Translations under genes and position numbers: made by a program | Shown: piece by piece, positions 36,391-48,845 of the stretch | Numbering within the stretch: the first letter of the stretch is position 1 | How the letters are laid out: every line of letters starts with the position of its first letter | DNA from: Trichostrongylus colubriformis | Taxonomy: Eukaryota > Nematoda > Chromadorea > Rhabditida > Trichostrongylidae | NCBI GenBank assembly: GCA_963978905.1 | Contig: OZ022257.1 | Span: forward strand, 20,975,664 to 21,039,663 | Length of the DNA: 64,000 nucleotides | Direction of reading: 5' to 3' | Notes under the pieces: model-generated | Databases searched by the model: none | Seen by the model: the letters and a program-made list of their open reading frames with translations, nothing else | What the model was told of the DNA's origin: nothing

Positions 36391-36466
36391 AGGCCGCTTC
36401 CATACTTTGCGCACCGACGCCGTCACGCGCGTGACGGCGTCGGTGCGCAAAGTATGGAAGCGGCCT
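36391..36466. repeat. 76-bp perfect palindrome without spacer
   Basis: The 38 bases from 36391 (AGGCCGCTTCCATACTTTGC...) are followed immediately by their exact reverse complement, centred between 36428 and 36429. Every base pairs. The sequence just left of it resembles part of the GC-rich repeat at 18186-18345. Confidence 0.95.
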
Positions 36467-37079
36467 TATCACCCGCGAAGTGGCGCCACCCTCCCGTGCC
36501 GTACCAGAAACGTGCAAAGGACGCTACTACGACTTCGTCCCTGTGGCAGACGATGGCGGATCTTTTTCATGTAGAAGGGAGGGAATATGATTCTTAGCTT
36601 GAGCCCAGGGAGGAAAATTAGCTTCGACATGGGTGAAGCAAGTTCCACGTGAAAGAGATCTTTCTAACGATAAATAGCTAACCTCTCATCCTCCTTGCAA
36701 GTTATGCCCTTACGTGTTTGTGAGCAATTATGCTTGATACGTTACTAATGAGTCACAGAACGTGAGGTTGCGTTCCATCTCTCTCTCCCCTTCCGTCCCG
36801 AGCCACATAGACCCACCTTTTCAGTTCTCCACCGCCGTATTACCGCGATGAAAAAAGGAACCGTCATTAATGTCTTGTCCATTCACATGTTGCAGGGGAA
36901 AGGAAAAGCGAAATCGTGCTTGAGTAAAAAGAGTCGAATCGTTGAAGTGATCCAGGCGAACGTTTTTGGGAATAGCTTTTAATCTGAAATGTCTCAATTT
37001 GGCCTGCCTCGAGAAATGCCCATTGGAGAGCATACGTGCATCTGTGACTACTGAAAACAGACGTCCTCATCCTCTATCT

Positions 37080-40000
37080 CTTACACGATCTCTTCAACTT
37101 GCTCTACTCGACGAGTCCCCATAGAATTATAATTTGTGAAAATTGCTCCACCACGGACTATGCTAGAACTATGTCGCTTCGGTTGAGATCATCGCTTAGA
37201 ATAGTATTATTATTGGTATGGCTGACAGAGTTCCCTTCTGATGGATTCGGCCCCTATTGAAGAACGAGGTTTTCAATTACTGTAAAATTCAATCACACTC
37301 ATTTGATCTGCTGCAGTGCCATCTTACAGTGCATCTTCATGAGAACTGGTAATTTTGGAACCATTTCCTTATAGATGACACATGTATTTTCTCCCATAAA
37401 AATGCTGGTACTGGTTTGTCACCATCACCTTCAACTTTTCCATGAGTGCCTTCAAATGTTGTGGTGTTTGTTGCAGCGCCTTCATTACTTTATCCTGCAT
37501 GCTACTCAGCATGTCACGATTTCGAAAAACGTACTCTTTGTGAGCAAGAGCGACGTAAAAGCAAGCAAAATACATGTCTTTAAAACAGCAGAAAAAAACG
37601 ACGCTTTTACTCATGGTACCTTTTTGTATCTCACGATCGCTGCATCCTTGAATTTTCCGCCGATGGACTTTGCTACAGAAACCATTTTTTTCACAAGCCT
37701 TCTCTGGACAATCCATCGGCGGCAACGACCAAAAGTAAGTGAGCTAAGGAATATTAACCATATTGTGTGATGTGAAAATCATCACTATAGCATTAATGAA
37801 CTGATTTGAAAGAAGGGGTTATTCCATGAGAATACATTTGCAGCAAAAAGGGAGAGATATTTACTAAAATAGCGAAACATTTCTTGACCAGCTGGCTCGA
37901 ACGTTGTAGAAATTCATACAGTTATCATGAATCTCTCATCTTGAGAAAAGTGCTGCTTCAGAAGCCAAACGGCATTCTCGAGATCTCTGTGAAACATGGC
38001 AACCAGTAGTTGCGATGAAACGATTATATTAGGAACGGTGTGCTGCATCGCTTTACCCTGCATTTTATAACCACTGAATCCCTTTACATACATAAATCAA
38101 GCGCTGAAGAGACAGTGAAACACCGCCATGCTGCCAAAAACAAACTGCAAGGTTCGATTTTTCCTGATCTTCTTCTGGGATGAGGATTGTCGGCATTTGC
38201 AGCAAAAAGGGAGAGATATTTACTAAAATAGCGAAACATTTCTTGACCAGCTGGCTCGAACGTTGTAGAAATTCATACAGTTATCATGAATCTCTCATCT
38301 TGAGAAAAGTGCTGCTTCAGAAGCCAAACGGCATTCTCGAGATCTCTGTGAAACATGGCAACCAGTAGTTGCGATGAAACGATTATATTAGGAACGGTGT
38401 GCTGCATCGCTTTACCCTGCATTTTATAACCACTGAATCCCTTTACATACATAAATCAAGCGCTGAAGAGACAGTGAAACACCGCCATGCTGCCAAAAAC
38501 AAACTGCAAGGTTCGATTTTTCCTGATCTTCTTCTGGGATGAGGATTGTCGGCATTTGCAGCAAAAAGGGAGAGATATTTACTAAAATAGCGAAACATTT
38601 CTTGACCAGCTGGCTCGAACGTTGTAGAAATTCATACAGTTATCATGAATCTCTCATCTTGAGAAAAGTGCTGCTTCAGAAGCCAAACGGCATTCTCGAG
38701 ATCTCTGTGAAACATGGCAACCAGTAGTTGCGATGAAACGATTATATTAGGAACGGTGTGCTGCATCGCTTTACCCTGCATTTTATAACCACTGAATCCC
38801 TTTACATACATAAATCAAGCGCTGAAGAGACAGTGAAACACCGCCATGCTGCCAAAAACAAACTGCAAGGTTCGATTTTTCCTGATCTTCTTCTGGGATG
38901 AGGATTGTCGGCATTTGCAGCAAAAAGGGAGAGATATTTACTAAAATAGCGAAACATTTAGGGAGAGATATTTACTAAAATAGCGAAACATTTCTTGACC
39001 AGCTGGCTCGAACGTTGTAGAAATTCATACAGTTATCATGAATCTCTCATCTTGAGAAAAGTGCTGCTTCAGAAGCCAAACGGCATTCTCGAGATCTCTG
39101 TGAAACATGGCAACCAGTAGTTGCGATGAAACGATTATATTAGGAACGGTGTGCTGCATCGCTTTACCCTGCATTTTATAACCACTGAATCCCTTTACAT
39201 ACATAAATCAAGCGCTGAAGAGACAGTGAAACACCGCCATGCTGCCAAAAACAAACTGCAAGGTTCGATTTTTCCTGATCTTCTTCTGGGATGAGGATTG
39301 TCGGCATTTGCAGCAAAAAGGGAGAGATATTTACTAAAATAGCGAAACATTTCTTGACCAGCTGGCTCGAACGTTGTAGAAATTCATACAGTTATCATGA
39401 ATCTCTCATCTTGAGAAAAGTGCTGCTTCAGAAGCCAAACGGCATTCTCGAGATCTCTGTGAAACATGGCAACCAGTAGTTGCGATGAAACGATTATATT
39501 AGGAACGGTGTGCTGCATCGCTTTACCCTGCATTTTATAACCACTGAATCCCTTTACATACATAAATCAAGCGCTGAAGAGACAGTGAAACACCGCCATG
39601 CTGCCAAAAACAAACTGCAAGGTTCGATTTTTCCTGATCTTCTTCTGGGATGAGGATTGTCGGCATTTGCAGCAAAAAGGGAGAGATATTTACTAAAATA
39701 GCGAAACATTTCTTGACCAGCTGGCTCGAACGTTGTAGAAATTCATACAGTTATCATGAATCTCTCATCTTGAGAAAAGTGCTGCTTCAGAAGCCAAACG
39801 GCATTCTCGAGATCTCTGTGAAACATGGCAACCAGTAGTTGCGATGAAACGATTATATTAGGAACGGTGTGCTGCATCGCTTTACCCTGCATTTTATAAC
39901 CACTGAATCCCTTTACATACATAAATCAAGCGCTGAAGAGACAGTGAAACACCGCCATGCTGCCAAAAACAAACTGCAAGGTTCGATTTTTCCTGATCTT

Positions 40001-40545
40001 CTTCTGGGATGAGGATTGTCGGCTAGAGCGTTTGCAAAGGGGTACATGCTCACATTTCCGAAAAACCTTTCCAGTTGCACTTTCGGGCTACTTAAAAATG
40101 CGCAGCTATCGTTTGAGACACATTACACACGACTATTGATATGCTATATTAAAATAGTGCAATTTTGAGTATAGTGGCAGATAAGTGAGGAGTGCGAGGT
40201 AATAGATATTGCCTTGATTTGCCATATTAGGCACTCGAAATTTTAGTTACAGGAGTTGGAAGTGCAATATGGACCTATCAACTCAGTGCCAGCTGTAAAG
40301 TGGCATTGTAGCAGATCAAATGAGTGTGATTGAATTTCACAGAAACTGAAAACATCGTTCTTCAATGGGGATCGAATCCAGCCGAAGGATGAATCCATCA
40401 GTGAAATCAATAACAATACTGATCTCAGCGAAAATCTATACCGAAACGACATAGTTCCAACCGAGTAGGGCCATTTTCTTTACTTATAATCTTACGGAGA
40501 CTCGTTGGAGAGAGCAAGCTCAAGAGATTGCTGTGACAAATTCGA
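37080..40545. mobile_element. inverted-repeat element enclosing a tandem satellite array
   Basis: The left arm (about 37080-37340) and right arm (about 40285-40545) are inverted, diverged copies. Matching blocks include GAGTCCCCATAGAATTATAA/GAGTCTCCGTAAGATTATAA, GAACTATGTCG, TGATGGATTC and a run of about 30 bases around CAATCACACTCATTTGATCTG. Between them lie about 0.5 kb of unrecognised sequence, a six-copy 359-bp tandem array, and about 0.26 kb of further sequence. No transposase is present. No target-site duplication was identified. Confidence 0.7.
37835..40022. repeat. tandem array, six copies of a 359-bp unit
   Basis: Unit starts are 37835, 38194, 38553, 38912, 39305 and 39664. The spacing is exactly 359 except for the fourth unit, which is 393 because of an internal 34-bp duplication (second copy about 38960-38993). 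By eye the units are otherwise identical. Four units contain the same 62-codon ORF (38180, 38539, 39291, 39650); the 34-bp insertion breaks it in unit four, and unit one lacks its start. Because 359 is not a multiple of three, the array as a whole is not a coding repeat. Confidence 0.97.
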
Positions 40546-40855
40546 CCACTCCTGATTCACGTAACATAAGAACAGTAGATATCCAGATACGTTTTGGTCA
40601 AATGAAGTAAACCGCAAGCGCCTACGCCAACCAGCTGCTGAAGTTAGCCGGCATTCTCTGCCAGCGTTATGCGATGGAACGCGTTTTTATGGAAGAATTT
40701 TGACAAAGTGTCGATTTGGGATCCTGTGTGATAGCGTTTTTCAATTCACGGCTTCCAGAGTTCAGGGCAAAGAGAACTCAGGAACTGCCGACGCGTTAAA
40801 AACTTGTCATAGGAAACAATGACAATTATATTGTAGATTGATATTTGACCTATAT

Positions 40856-41347
40856 TTAAAGGCATATTCCAGGATTATTTGGATATCACATCTCCTGCCG
40901 TGGATGGATAGTTTGACCCAAGCCACGTAGACTGTACCTTTACCGAGGTGTGGGGGTCAGTTTCTGGAGCGTGCAGAGCCAAAGAATCAGCGCAACAGCT
41001 CGGCCCCGCCCACCCCAGCGGGGGTCTGTCTTTACTCTTCGACTCTTATCTTTGACATAGGTAGACCAGCTACGTGGTCAAGATAATGAAACTGGCAGTC
41101 AAGCAATCGTCTCGTGAAGTAAACCCACTACTGAGTGACCTGACCCCACACTAAGCACCGGAATACTTGCAACACACCCCCGACTGGGGTGGGCGGGGCC
41201 GAGCTGTTGCGCTGGATTCTTTGGCTCTGCACGCTCCAGGAACTGACCCTCACGCCTCGGTAAAGGTACAGTCTGCGTGTCTTGGGTCGAAATATCCATC
41301 CACGGCAGGAGATGTGATATCCCAATAATCCTGGAATATGCCTTTAA
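40856..41347. mobile_element. palindromic MITE, copy 1, about 160-bp inverted repeats
   Basis: It runs from TTAAAGGC (40856) to GCCTTTAA (41347), 492 bp. The arms pair over about 160 bases, including AGCGCAACAGCTCGGCC-type sequence. The unique centre (about 41030-41190) is present in inverted orientation in copy 2 at 57483-57945, as expected if the two copies sit in opposite directions. Confidence 0.85.
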
Positions 41348-44300
41348 GTGGATGAGCTGACGGCCCATGACAACAATCGGTGAGAATTCATTGTTATTTA
41401 GCACAGTACACAAGAAAAGAAAAGTGAAAACACGAAAATCCTCTTGTCTTATGCGCCCCTCTGCACCACTAGTGGTGGGGTAGATGCAGACGCACGAGAG
41501 ACTAAATGAGCTGGCAGCGAACGGCAGCCCGATTTTGCCGGGAACTGTTCAGGCGGATGAATGGCAGACGACTCGCTGTGCTGCAGAATCGTGAGAACAC
41601 TCTTAGCCGCGCAATGCGAGTTTCGCCACCCATCACCACTTCTGTAGTGAAATGTTTCTCTCGCAGAACATGTGTCCCAGTTCTCACTTTCTCCTTACTC
41701 CTCACGGTGTCTTCGAAACGACTGCCGTGCCATGCGCCTTACCTTAGGCACAATCAACTATTATTAGGACTCAACGACGTACTGCCATCATAACTTGTAC
41801 GACACATCCTTCGTCATCAGAAGGGCTCCGTGCTTCGTTCGGTAGAGCTTTCGGAAATCTGTGTTGTGAGGAATAGATCCCTATGATATGCTTCAAAAAA
41901 ACCCCAGCGTGCTAAATTTGTTAAAGGCCGAGATTATTGCTGGGAACTTGTGACAACAAGCATTTCACTTCGGTAATACTACTACACTGATGCCGCCTTA
42001 TTTGCGAGGGCTGGAATACACCCGGACTGGTTTCATAAGTGATTCAAGAGATGAATGAATGTGCTCGTCGATGGTTCTGCTTGAAACTGACAATGCGTTG
42101 ACGAAGTATAAAAAAAAGCTTACTATCGACGGCGTCACACTCACAGAAGTATATGAAGGTGCACTCGAAATAAGCAGTGCAAGATCATGATAAATGCCCT
42201 TTTCTCAGCTAATCCGCTTTTTCATGAAGTAGACGCTTATCGAAAAGCCGTCACAGATTACGTGATAAGAATAATTAAGTACGACTTGATAGCGTATATA
42301 TGATTTTCATAGTCACGACATCTGCACACAAAATCTTACGAATACTCTAGCTGCATTCTACTTATTATGTTTTCTTATTACTGTTGAGCTTTGAATAATA
42401 AATACCTCTATATAGCTATGTTACATTGATGTTTTATCTGTAAAAAAAAGATACCTTCTAAGATTAAGGTGCTAAGTGCTTTAACCTGCTCTGTTGAGGG
42501 CTAGCGAATCTTCATTGTATTAGTGTCACAAGAGTGAGTGACATTAGCACTGGTTATGCACACTAGTATTCCTTCCAATTACAAAGCTGCTCGCCATTGT
42601 GGGCGGGCTGCTCTTTGAAACAAAAGAAAACTGTAATGTTTGGATGGTCCACCTTAAGAATAGCTTGCCTGTTTTTGATTTCGACCTGTAGTGTCATTGT
42701 CGCGATAGTATAATGGATTAGCACATAAGTTCGGAAGGCACGGAGTGTGGGTTTGAATTGTCCGATATCGAATGATCAATTATCGATTTTGCCCACAGCT
42801 CAGAATCCTTTGAACATTTAGGGCCAGCAGATAAAACCAGTGTGTCCCAAAAGTATTTGTCACCTTCAGAAAAGACCATTGATTCTCTGACAGTAGTGCC
42901 TTGCGGTCGCCGCCATATGAGCGAAAAAAGGATTAAAAACCCATGAACCTATACTCGTTCTTTTTTCGAGAGCGTGGTGTCCCAAGATGAATTGGGATTC
43001 TTTCGTGCCGTGTAGTCACTTACGTGGCGCAAAAAAACAGTAAACTTCTGAGAAGCGGATATTTCTGATCCTCAATTCCACAAAGGGTGTACTGCTGTGC
43101 AAGGAATGGGCACCTAGTGTATCGGAAAGCACTGTGCACCGTCGCTCAAATAGTCTTTTACATTGAGTCAAAGCGGTTTTCGTTTACGCTCTCACGAGCG
43201 CACACAAAAACGGTCGAGTCCATTTTGTCATAGAACATGTAAGCTGGACGCATCAGTGGGATGACGTAGTTTGAAGGTTATTTTATGGACGTAGTAGTTC
43301 ACGTAGTGCAAGTGTTGCAGGTGTTCTTTTTTGATGAGAAAGAATCCGAATTGGTGGCGCGGATTTGCTAGTAGTAGTGTTATGGTTTGCGCTGCCCTCC
43401 CTCGCTTCGGTAGGAGCCGGATAGCATTCATCACACATCGGATCATCTAGCGCCTACCATGACGCTCTTCGAATTCATTGTTTACCATATAAGCAATGGT
43501 TTCCATCCGTGTGCTCCAGATTTTAAAAAAATAATGCTCCTGCCCATGAGTGCGACTCAACAAAGGCGTGGCCAAGTAGCCAGACTTCAAACCAGTCGAG
43601 AACCTCTGAGGCATCCTAGTTTGAGAGGTTCAATCTGACCCATGGAGAGTTGAAGGGCACCATCCAGGGAGACGAAAGAGAGTGTCGCTGGAAACATGTC
43701 CAGAGCATGCCGAAGCGAGTGATATGAGTGGGGCTGAAAAAGCTTCAATTTTTAGGTGAAATTATACTTTTAGGTACCGTGTTTTGAAAAAAAAGGAAAT
43801 AAAGTTTTACGATTTTACGTTTTCAGCTCTGCTGTCGCATTTGATCGGACAGCCATAAGGTACCCCTGATAAATTTGGAAGGAAATGTTAGTTTAATGTG
43901 GAGATATGGATGAAAAATAGGGTAAGTTCATATTTTGGGAAACACATCTAACAGGCCTAGGCTACTTTCCAAATTCGTAATCCAGAGGTGAGATATTAAA
44001 AGAGCCGACTTTGGGGCAGCGAAAAAATATTCGACATTCGACACCGACTGCGTAGTCAACTTGGCTGACTTGATCTAAGATAGTCCACCGCTTCAAAAGG
44101 GATGGTCCCAGCTTCTCGCGAAGCAGCTGGGACGATGTGCTGTGTTGGCTTCTGTCAGGAATACGGTCCTTGCTGCAAGTCGCAATCTCCCCACAAGCTT
44201 TCCAAAAGTTTCAAGCCACGCTTTGGTTCTTCAAAATCGTGGAAATAAAGCCCCCATGAAGAAACTATGGTCTCTGTAAAAGTTTCGGCGGAAATAAGAA

Positions 44301-44450
44301 AGCGGTTAAAATGGTTGCGGGAACCCTCCTTCAGTGAAACTCGTATTCACAATTATTTCTAGAGAACTCAAGTCAGGGTTTCTAGTGTACCGCTAACCCT
44401 GTATAGCAGTGTGGTGATAAGAAGAAATTTTTTCGATATAAACCTTCCAG
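41348..44450. other. no gene recognised
   Basis: A 95-codon frame at 41506-41793 has a minus-strand rival and no domain. A tRNA-like patch lies at 42700-42775 (A-box-like and B-box-like blocks) but gives no clean cloverleaf. Confidence 0.4.
44440..44450 (+). promoter_or_regulatory. acceptor before the homeobox gene, probable SL trans-splice site
   Basis: A pyrimidine-containing acceptor ending CCTTCCAG at 44450 lies 14 bases before the ATG at 44465, with no earlier exon detected. This is consistent with spliced-leader addition. Confidence 0.45.
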
Positions 44451-44464
44451 AACATTGCTACGCC

Positions 44465-45514
44465 ATGCAGAGCCATTCGAGTACCAGCTATCCAGTATCT
44501 GCCACACATCACCGCAGACAGCAACTGGAGATACAGTTCAACTTGCCGAATACTTTTCGAGGTATTTTTTTGCTTACGAACTACCTTACACATCTTTTCT
44601 CCTCTACTTGTCAAAAAATGACTGGCGAACATAGAAAGAGAGTGCTAGTCGCTTATATTCTATAACCGCAGCGTCTTCAACAAAATCGGGATTTCGGAAG
44701 ATACACCGTATTTACGGTCGTTGCGCGTTGGTATGATGAACTGCCTGCGAAATGGCTTTGCCAAGTACTATTGTACACAGTTTCGGAGTTTATTTGGTAC
44801 AGGGCAGTTTTGAAAGGTTGAAATACTAAGCGATACGATAGATGGTCAGAGAGTGGTAATTCATCGACCAAACATACAAACGTTCTGAGTGTCATTGATA
44901 AAAGCCAGATACGTGACGTTATCAAGGTGTGACCACCGACGACCACCTGCCTCACCTAAGTATGAACACGAAATTTCAGAGAAAACAGACGGCACGATAT
45001 GCTTCCGTACGAGAGCGAAAGTGAGGCGGTCCCGCATTACCTTCACTCCACAACAGGTTGCTGTAACACTGCTATGCATTAACTCCTCTTGTTATCGTCA
45101 TCAACTTTCAGCTGCATGTACTTGAGTCAGTATTCCTGCTTACACCTTATCCAAACGCCACGGCACGTGAAGAGCTCGCTTCTCGATTATTTCTCACTGA
45201 AGCAAGAATTCAGGTTGTTGCCGAGAAAGTCCTCATTATTTGTGGCACTGTTACTCCCTAATTTTCAGGTGTGGTTCCAAAATCGTCGCGCTAAATTGCG
45301 CAAAAACTCGCAGACATCAAGACAGGGATGTAAATGGCTCTTTCCATCCTTTCTCTACTCACAGCCGTACAACCATACAATGGCAGGTGTTGTAGATGAT
45401 ACAGCATCCAACGACAGTAGTGACGCTGAATTACCTTTAGATTTATCGATGAAATGTACAAATAATGCCAATAGTTGTAATAAGGGATGCGGTACCAAAA
45501 TAGAGCACCGCTAG
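44465..45514 (+). CDS. paired-like homeobox transcription factor with PLDLS tail
   Basis: A nuclear DNA-binding regulator. Four exons join in consistent phase: 44465-44561, 44980-45056, 45112-45213 and 45269-45514, giving 173 residues. The homeodomain occupies about 47-106. It opens with RRSRITFTPQQ, continues with TPYPN and REELASRLFLTEARIQ, and ends in the recognition helix VWFQNRRAKLRK. Gln at homeodomain position 50 makes it a Q50 paired-like type; no paired domain is present. Introns 2 and 3 are 55 bp each and lie inside the homeodomain. After a short Asp/Ser-rich segment, PLDLS (148-152) matches the PxDLS motif bound by the corepressor CtBP, so a repressor role is inferred. I could not assign an orthologue. 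A 35-bp intron-like stretch in the last exon is not used in this model because removing it causes an early stop. Confidence 0.87.
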
Positions 45515-45710
45515 AGGTGTTTTGAAAGACACGGAATTATTGTGGAATACGAAATTTGCTCAGAGGTATAACTACAGAAAAGGAACAGTCGAAAATCCGA
45601 GAAATAGGAACCCTGAAATTCTGCCCTTTCGTGTTCTCTGCTTTATTGGCCACTGAAAGGTTGATGCAGGCGGCGAAAGGCCATTCATTCGCTGTTGCTC
45701 TGTTCTCGTA

Positions 45711-46083
45711 GGGGTGTGTACACTTATGTCGAATTTTCGTTTCGAAACGTCGCACTCACCGCGCCATCAGCACAACTTGCCGCGGTCGGTTGGAATTCCA
45801 CTCAGAACGCAAGGTCTGGTACCGTGGAGATCCTTAAAAAAATAGCTGTTTATCTTATCATTATCTGAAACAATAACTTTTGTGCATAAAAAGGCAAAAT
45901 AGTGACATAAAAAGTCAAAGAAAAGATAGCATTACATGGTAACATACCTAATTAAGAAATAATTAATTCGCGCGTAAAGCTCTAAAGGGAGTGTTGCAAT
46001 GAACTCAATGACACGCGAAGAAATCCGCGGCTCCGCTCGCTGCGCACGGCCGCGCGAAAATTCGACATAAGTGTACGCACCCC
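45711..46083. mobile_element. 373-bp MITE with about 30-bp inverted repeats
   Basis: The left end (GGGGTGTGTACACTTATGTC) and right end (inverted) match over about 30 bases, through CGAATTTTCG. TA precedes the left end. The interior is non-coding. It sits about 200 bp past the homeobox stop codon. Confidence 0.75.
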
Positions 46084-47450
46084 TCGTGGCAACTCGCCCA
46101 GCGGATGCGAGGTAGAGCTGTGGGATCGCGATAAAAAGCCCAAGACACTCTTTTCAATGAGGGTGTCGCCACAGACTATCTCTTTCAGACTCCAATGTTT
46201 GTTTTTCCGTAGTTCTCATTTTCTTATAACTCCTATAAGGATTTCCATGCTCTTGAAAATTCAAAGGACATGTCAATTGTACGTATCATTCCGATAGTAT
46301 TACTGGTGCTGCTGATAAATGAACCAAGTTTTGTTAATTTTCATTTGTTAAAATATGTTGATTCAGTGATGTGATAGATGTTTTTTTGTTGTTGAATCCG
46401 ACTGCAAGAAGGGGACAGGTGCGCGGCAATCGCAAGGTCACAAAAGGATTCGCGCAAAAACTCGCATAGCTGCATGGAATATTTGAAAAATGAAATCTTC
46501 CTCGCACTCTAAACGGAACACTAATCGGCTCAGGTGCTGGAGTGGATCTAAATTATGCAAGACGGAGATATGAGGTCACAGATTCAGAACGATTTCCTGA
46601 TTCCAGACCAGATTTCTCATCACTAAACATCCATATCTTAGTATTGAACTCTCGGCAATAGTTTATTTGTTGAATATCACGTAGTGTATCGGAATTGTAA
46701 TGCAGAAACTCGAAAAAGTGCGATGCCAGCTTCCAAAAGTCTGCCTCACTTCTTTACTGCTTAAAATAGACATAGATGGATTAACAGAAAGATTGCTAAC
46801 GCTGATGTACTATTCAGACCTTCCTCTGGAAGAGAACATAATGGACATCTTCGGCTCATTCTTTGAATGTATCATTTAAGCTCTTAAATAATCGCTCGAA
46901 AATACGGACACTATGCCCAGTCTTTCCCTAAATTCGCTCATAACACTCTGTCAATTATAAGCTTGAAATGCAATAACACCTATGTAGTCTGAAACATCCA
47001 GAATGGAAATCGTCTGCTTCACATGTCCTGCGGATTCCTACCATCGGTATCGAATTCAACGGGTATCGGCGCAACGGGTCCGAAAGAACATTCCGAAAGA
47101 GCAATGCATCCCTGGTTACATGGTGTTCACAAACATGCTCAATGCTCTATTTACACCTACATTTCTATTTTGTTCTACAAATATGCCGCATGGGAACTCA
47201 CTAGTGGCTACAAACTTCCTACGGGGAGCCGAATGATTCATTGCTAGAAATCAAATAAACCAAACCAAAAACATATACACTTCACCAACACACGGGAGAA
47301 ATTTCGATATTTTGGTGCAAAATGCTTTTAGATAATCTCAGGCCCAGTGTGCCGCTCATATCACACAATTTTACAAAAACACAAAAATGTGTCACTACAA
47401 AACATCACATGACTCGGTTTCGCTGGTTAATCCAAATGATAATGCCTTTT
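46084..47450. other. no gene firmly recognised
   Basis: A 59-codon ATG frame at 46700-46879 has coding-like composition but no known match. Otherwise nothing is seen. Confidence 0.35.
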
Positions 47451-47452
47451 TA

Positions 47453-48535
47453 TTAGGTTGCCTCAAAAGTCTTGTAGGATTTTTCTAAAAAAATCAATAA
47501 CTCATGTTTACTTCGAGGCAGGTCTAGGCGGTTGAGGAATATGGTAGAACATTCTCTAAGCTTTCTAGCAAAATTAATATTGACCCACCAGAGTCCGTGG
47601 AGAGAGCTACAGTGCCCATAGACGAAACCCACCCAACACGCGGTGTCATCTACTATGAGTGGTCTTGGGGCAGCAAAGCGACGGAAGCGACTACATCAAC
47701 GCTGCATTGGACAAGGGATGTGTGAGCTACGAGACCGTGCGTCGCTGGCTCATCAGCTTCAGCAACGGCGAGATTGATATGAAGGACAAACCACGCATGG
47801 GACGCCCACACGCATTCGACGACGAGACGCTGCTCTCCGCCGTTTGCGCCGATCCTGAAACTACCATGCGCGAGCTGGAGGAGAGGAATGGGCAAGCACC
47901 CATACGTAAATCGTCGCTTCCACGAGACCGGCTATCGGAAGGTGCTGTCGCGATGGACCTTATGCCCTGACGGATGCTCACGAAAGCGCCCGTGTGAGCA
48001 CCTTTCAATCGCTGCCGCTTCGCCCGCATCGCAACGAGTTTCTCGTCTATCTGGCTACGGGCGATGAAAGCTTGGACATGTAAGATACCAACGCACCCTG
48101 CGCCTTTTGGCTGCTACGTGACGCCGAGCCGCTAACGCAGCCCATGTCCGACCTCCATCCCAAGAAGATTCTACTCTGCTGCTTCTGGACGCGGAACGAA
48201 TGCGTTTCCAAGAGATGCTGGCACAAGGCGAGATAGTACCCGCTTCCGTATACACCCAGCAGCTCCAGCAGATCGCCGTGGCTATTCGAGATCTTGGATC
48301 CTTCCTGGCCAAGAAAAAAATCGCTGATTATGACATGCTTGCAAAGGCGATCGCTGACTTCTTCGGCTCTCAGACCAGAGTTCTCGGAGGAAGGAACAGC
48401 GATTTACCTATGAGAGGGCAGAGTGTTGTCAATAACAATGATGAATACGTTGTTGCCTGTTTGTTGTTTGTTGGAAGAAAAAATAATAAAAAGTGATGAT
48501 CGAAAAAATCCTACAAGACTTTTGGAACAACCTAA
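47453..48535 (+). mobile_element. internally deleted mariner element
   Basis: It is flanked by TA (47451-47452 and 48536-48537), with ends TTAGGTTGCCTCAAAAGTCT and an inverted TTAGGTTGTTCCAAAAGTCT, about 33 bp each. At 1083 bp it is shorter than a full mariner. It is a distinct subfamily from the element at 30158. Confidence 0.9.
47659..48496 (+). pseudogene. mariner transposase pseudogene
   Basis: The first part (47659-47900) shows ETVRRWLISFSNG and GRPHAFDDETLL, the second helix-turn-helix region. After a frameshift, a TGDES motif near 48060 marks the first catalytic aspartate, soon followed by a stop. The last frame (48200-48496) jumps from VYTQQLQQIA directly to IADYDMLAKAIADFF and LPMRGQSVVNNNDEYV, the transposase C-terminus. 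The segment with the second and third aspartates is therefore missing. It cannot encode active enzyme. Confidence 0.85.
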
Positions 48536-48845
48536 TATCTCAAGTCATTTGAAAGCCCAGTAGAAAAGTTTTCTATGGGTCAGACTGAAACCTTGCTTAA
48601 GAAGGATCAGAGCAAAAATGGGCAGCTACGAATCGCTTGTTCTATACGATTCAAGCATGTACAGTTCGAATTTTGAGTCTGAACAGATAGCCGTTTCAGT
48701 TGTGGAAAAGGTATGAAACGTTTCATGATAAATATATACTAAATTGACCTTTTCGTTGTTCCTCAATTCTCCCAGTGGTTGCTTCTTATTAGCGTTCTAT
48801 TTGGGTAATCGTTTCAACTTGCCGTTTGCATTGGTGACATTGATA

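Noticed and set aside
42700..42775. Possible tRNA gene
   Set aside because: A-box-like and B-box-like blocks are present, but stems do not pair into a cloverleaf.
45331..45366. Possible 35-bp intron in the last homeobox exon
   Set aside because: It is shorter than any other intron here, and removing it produces an early stop and loses the PLDLS tail.
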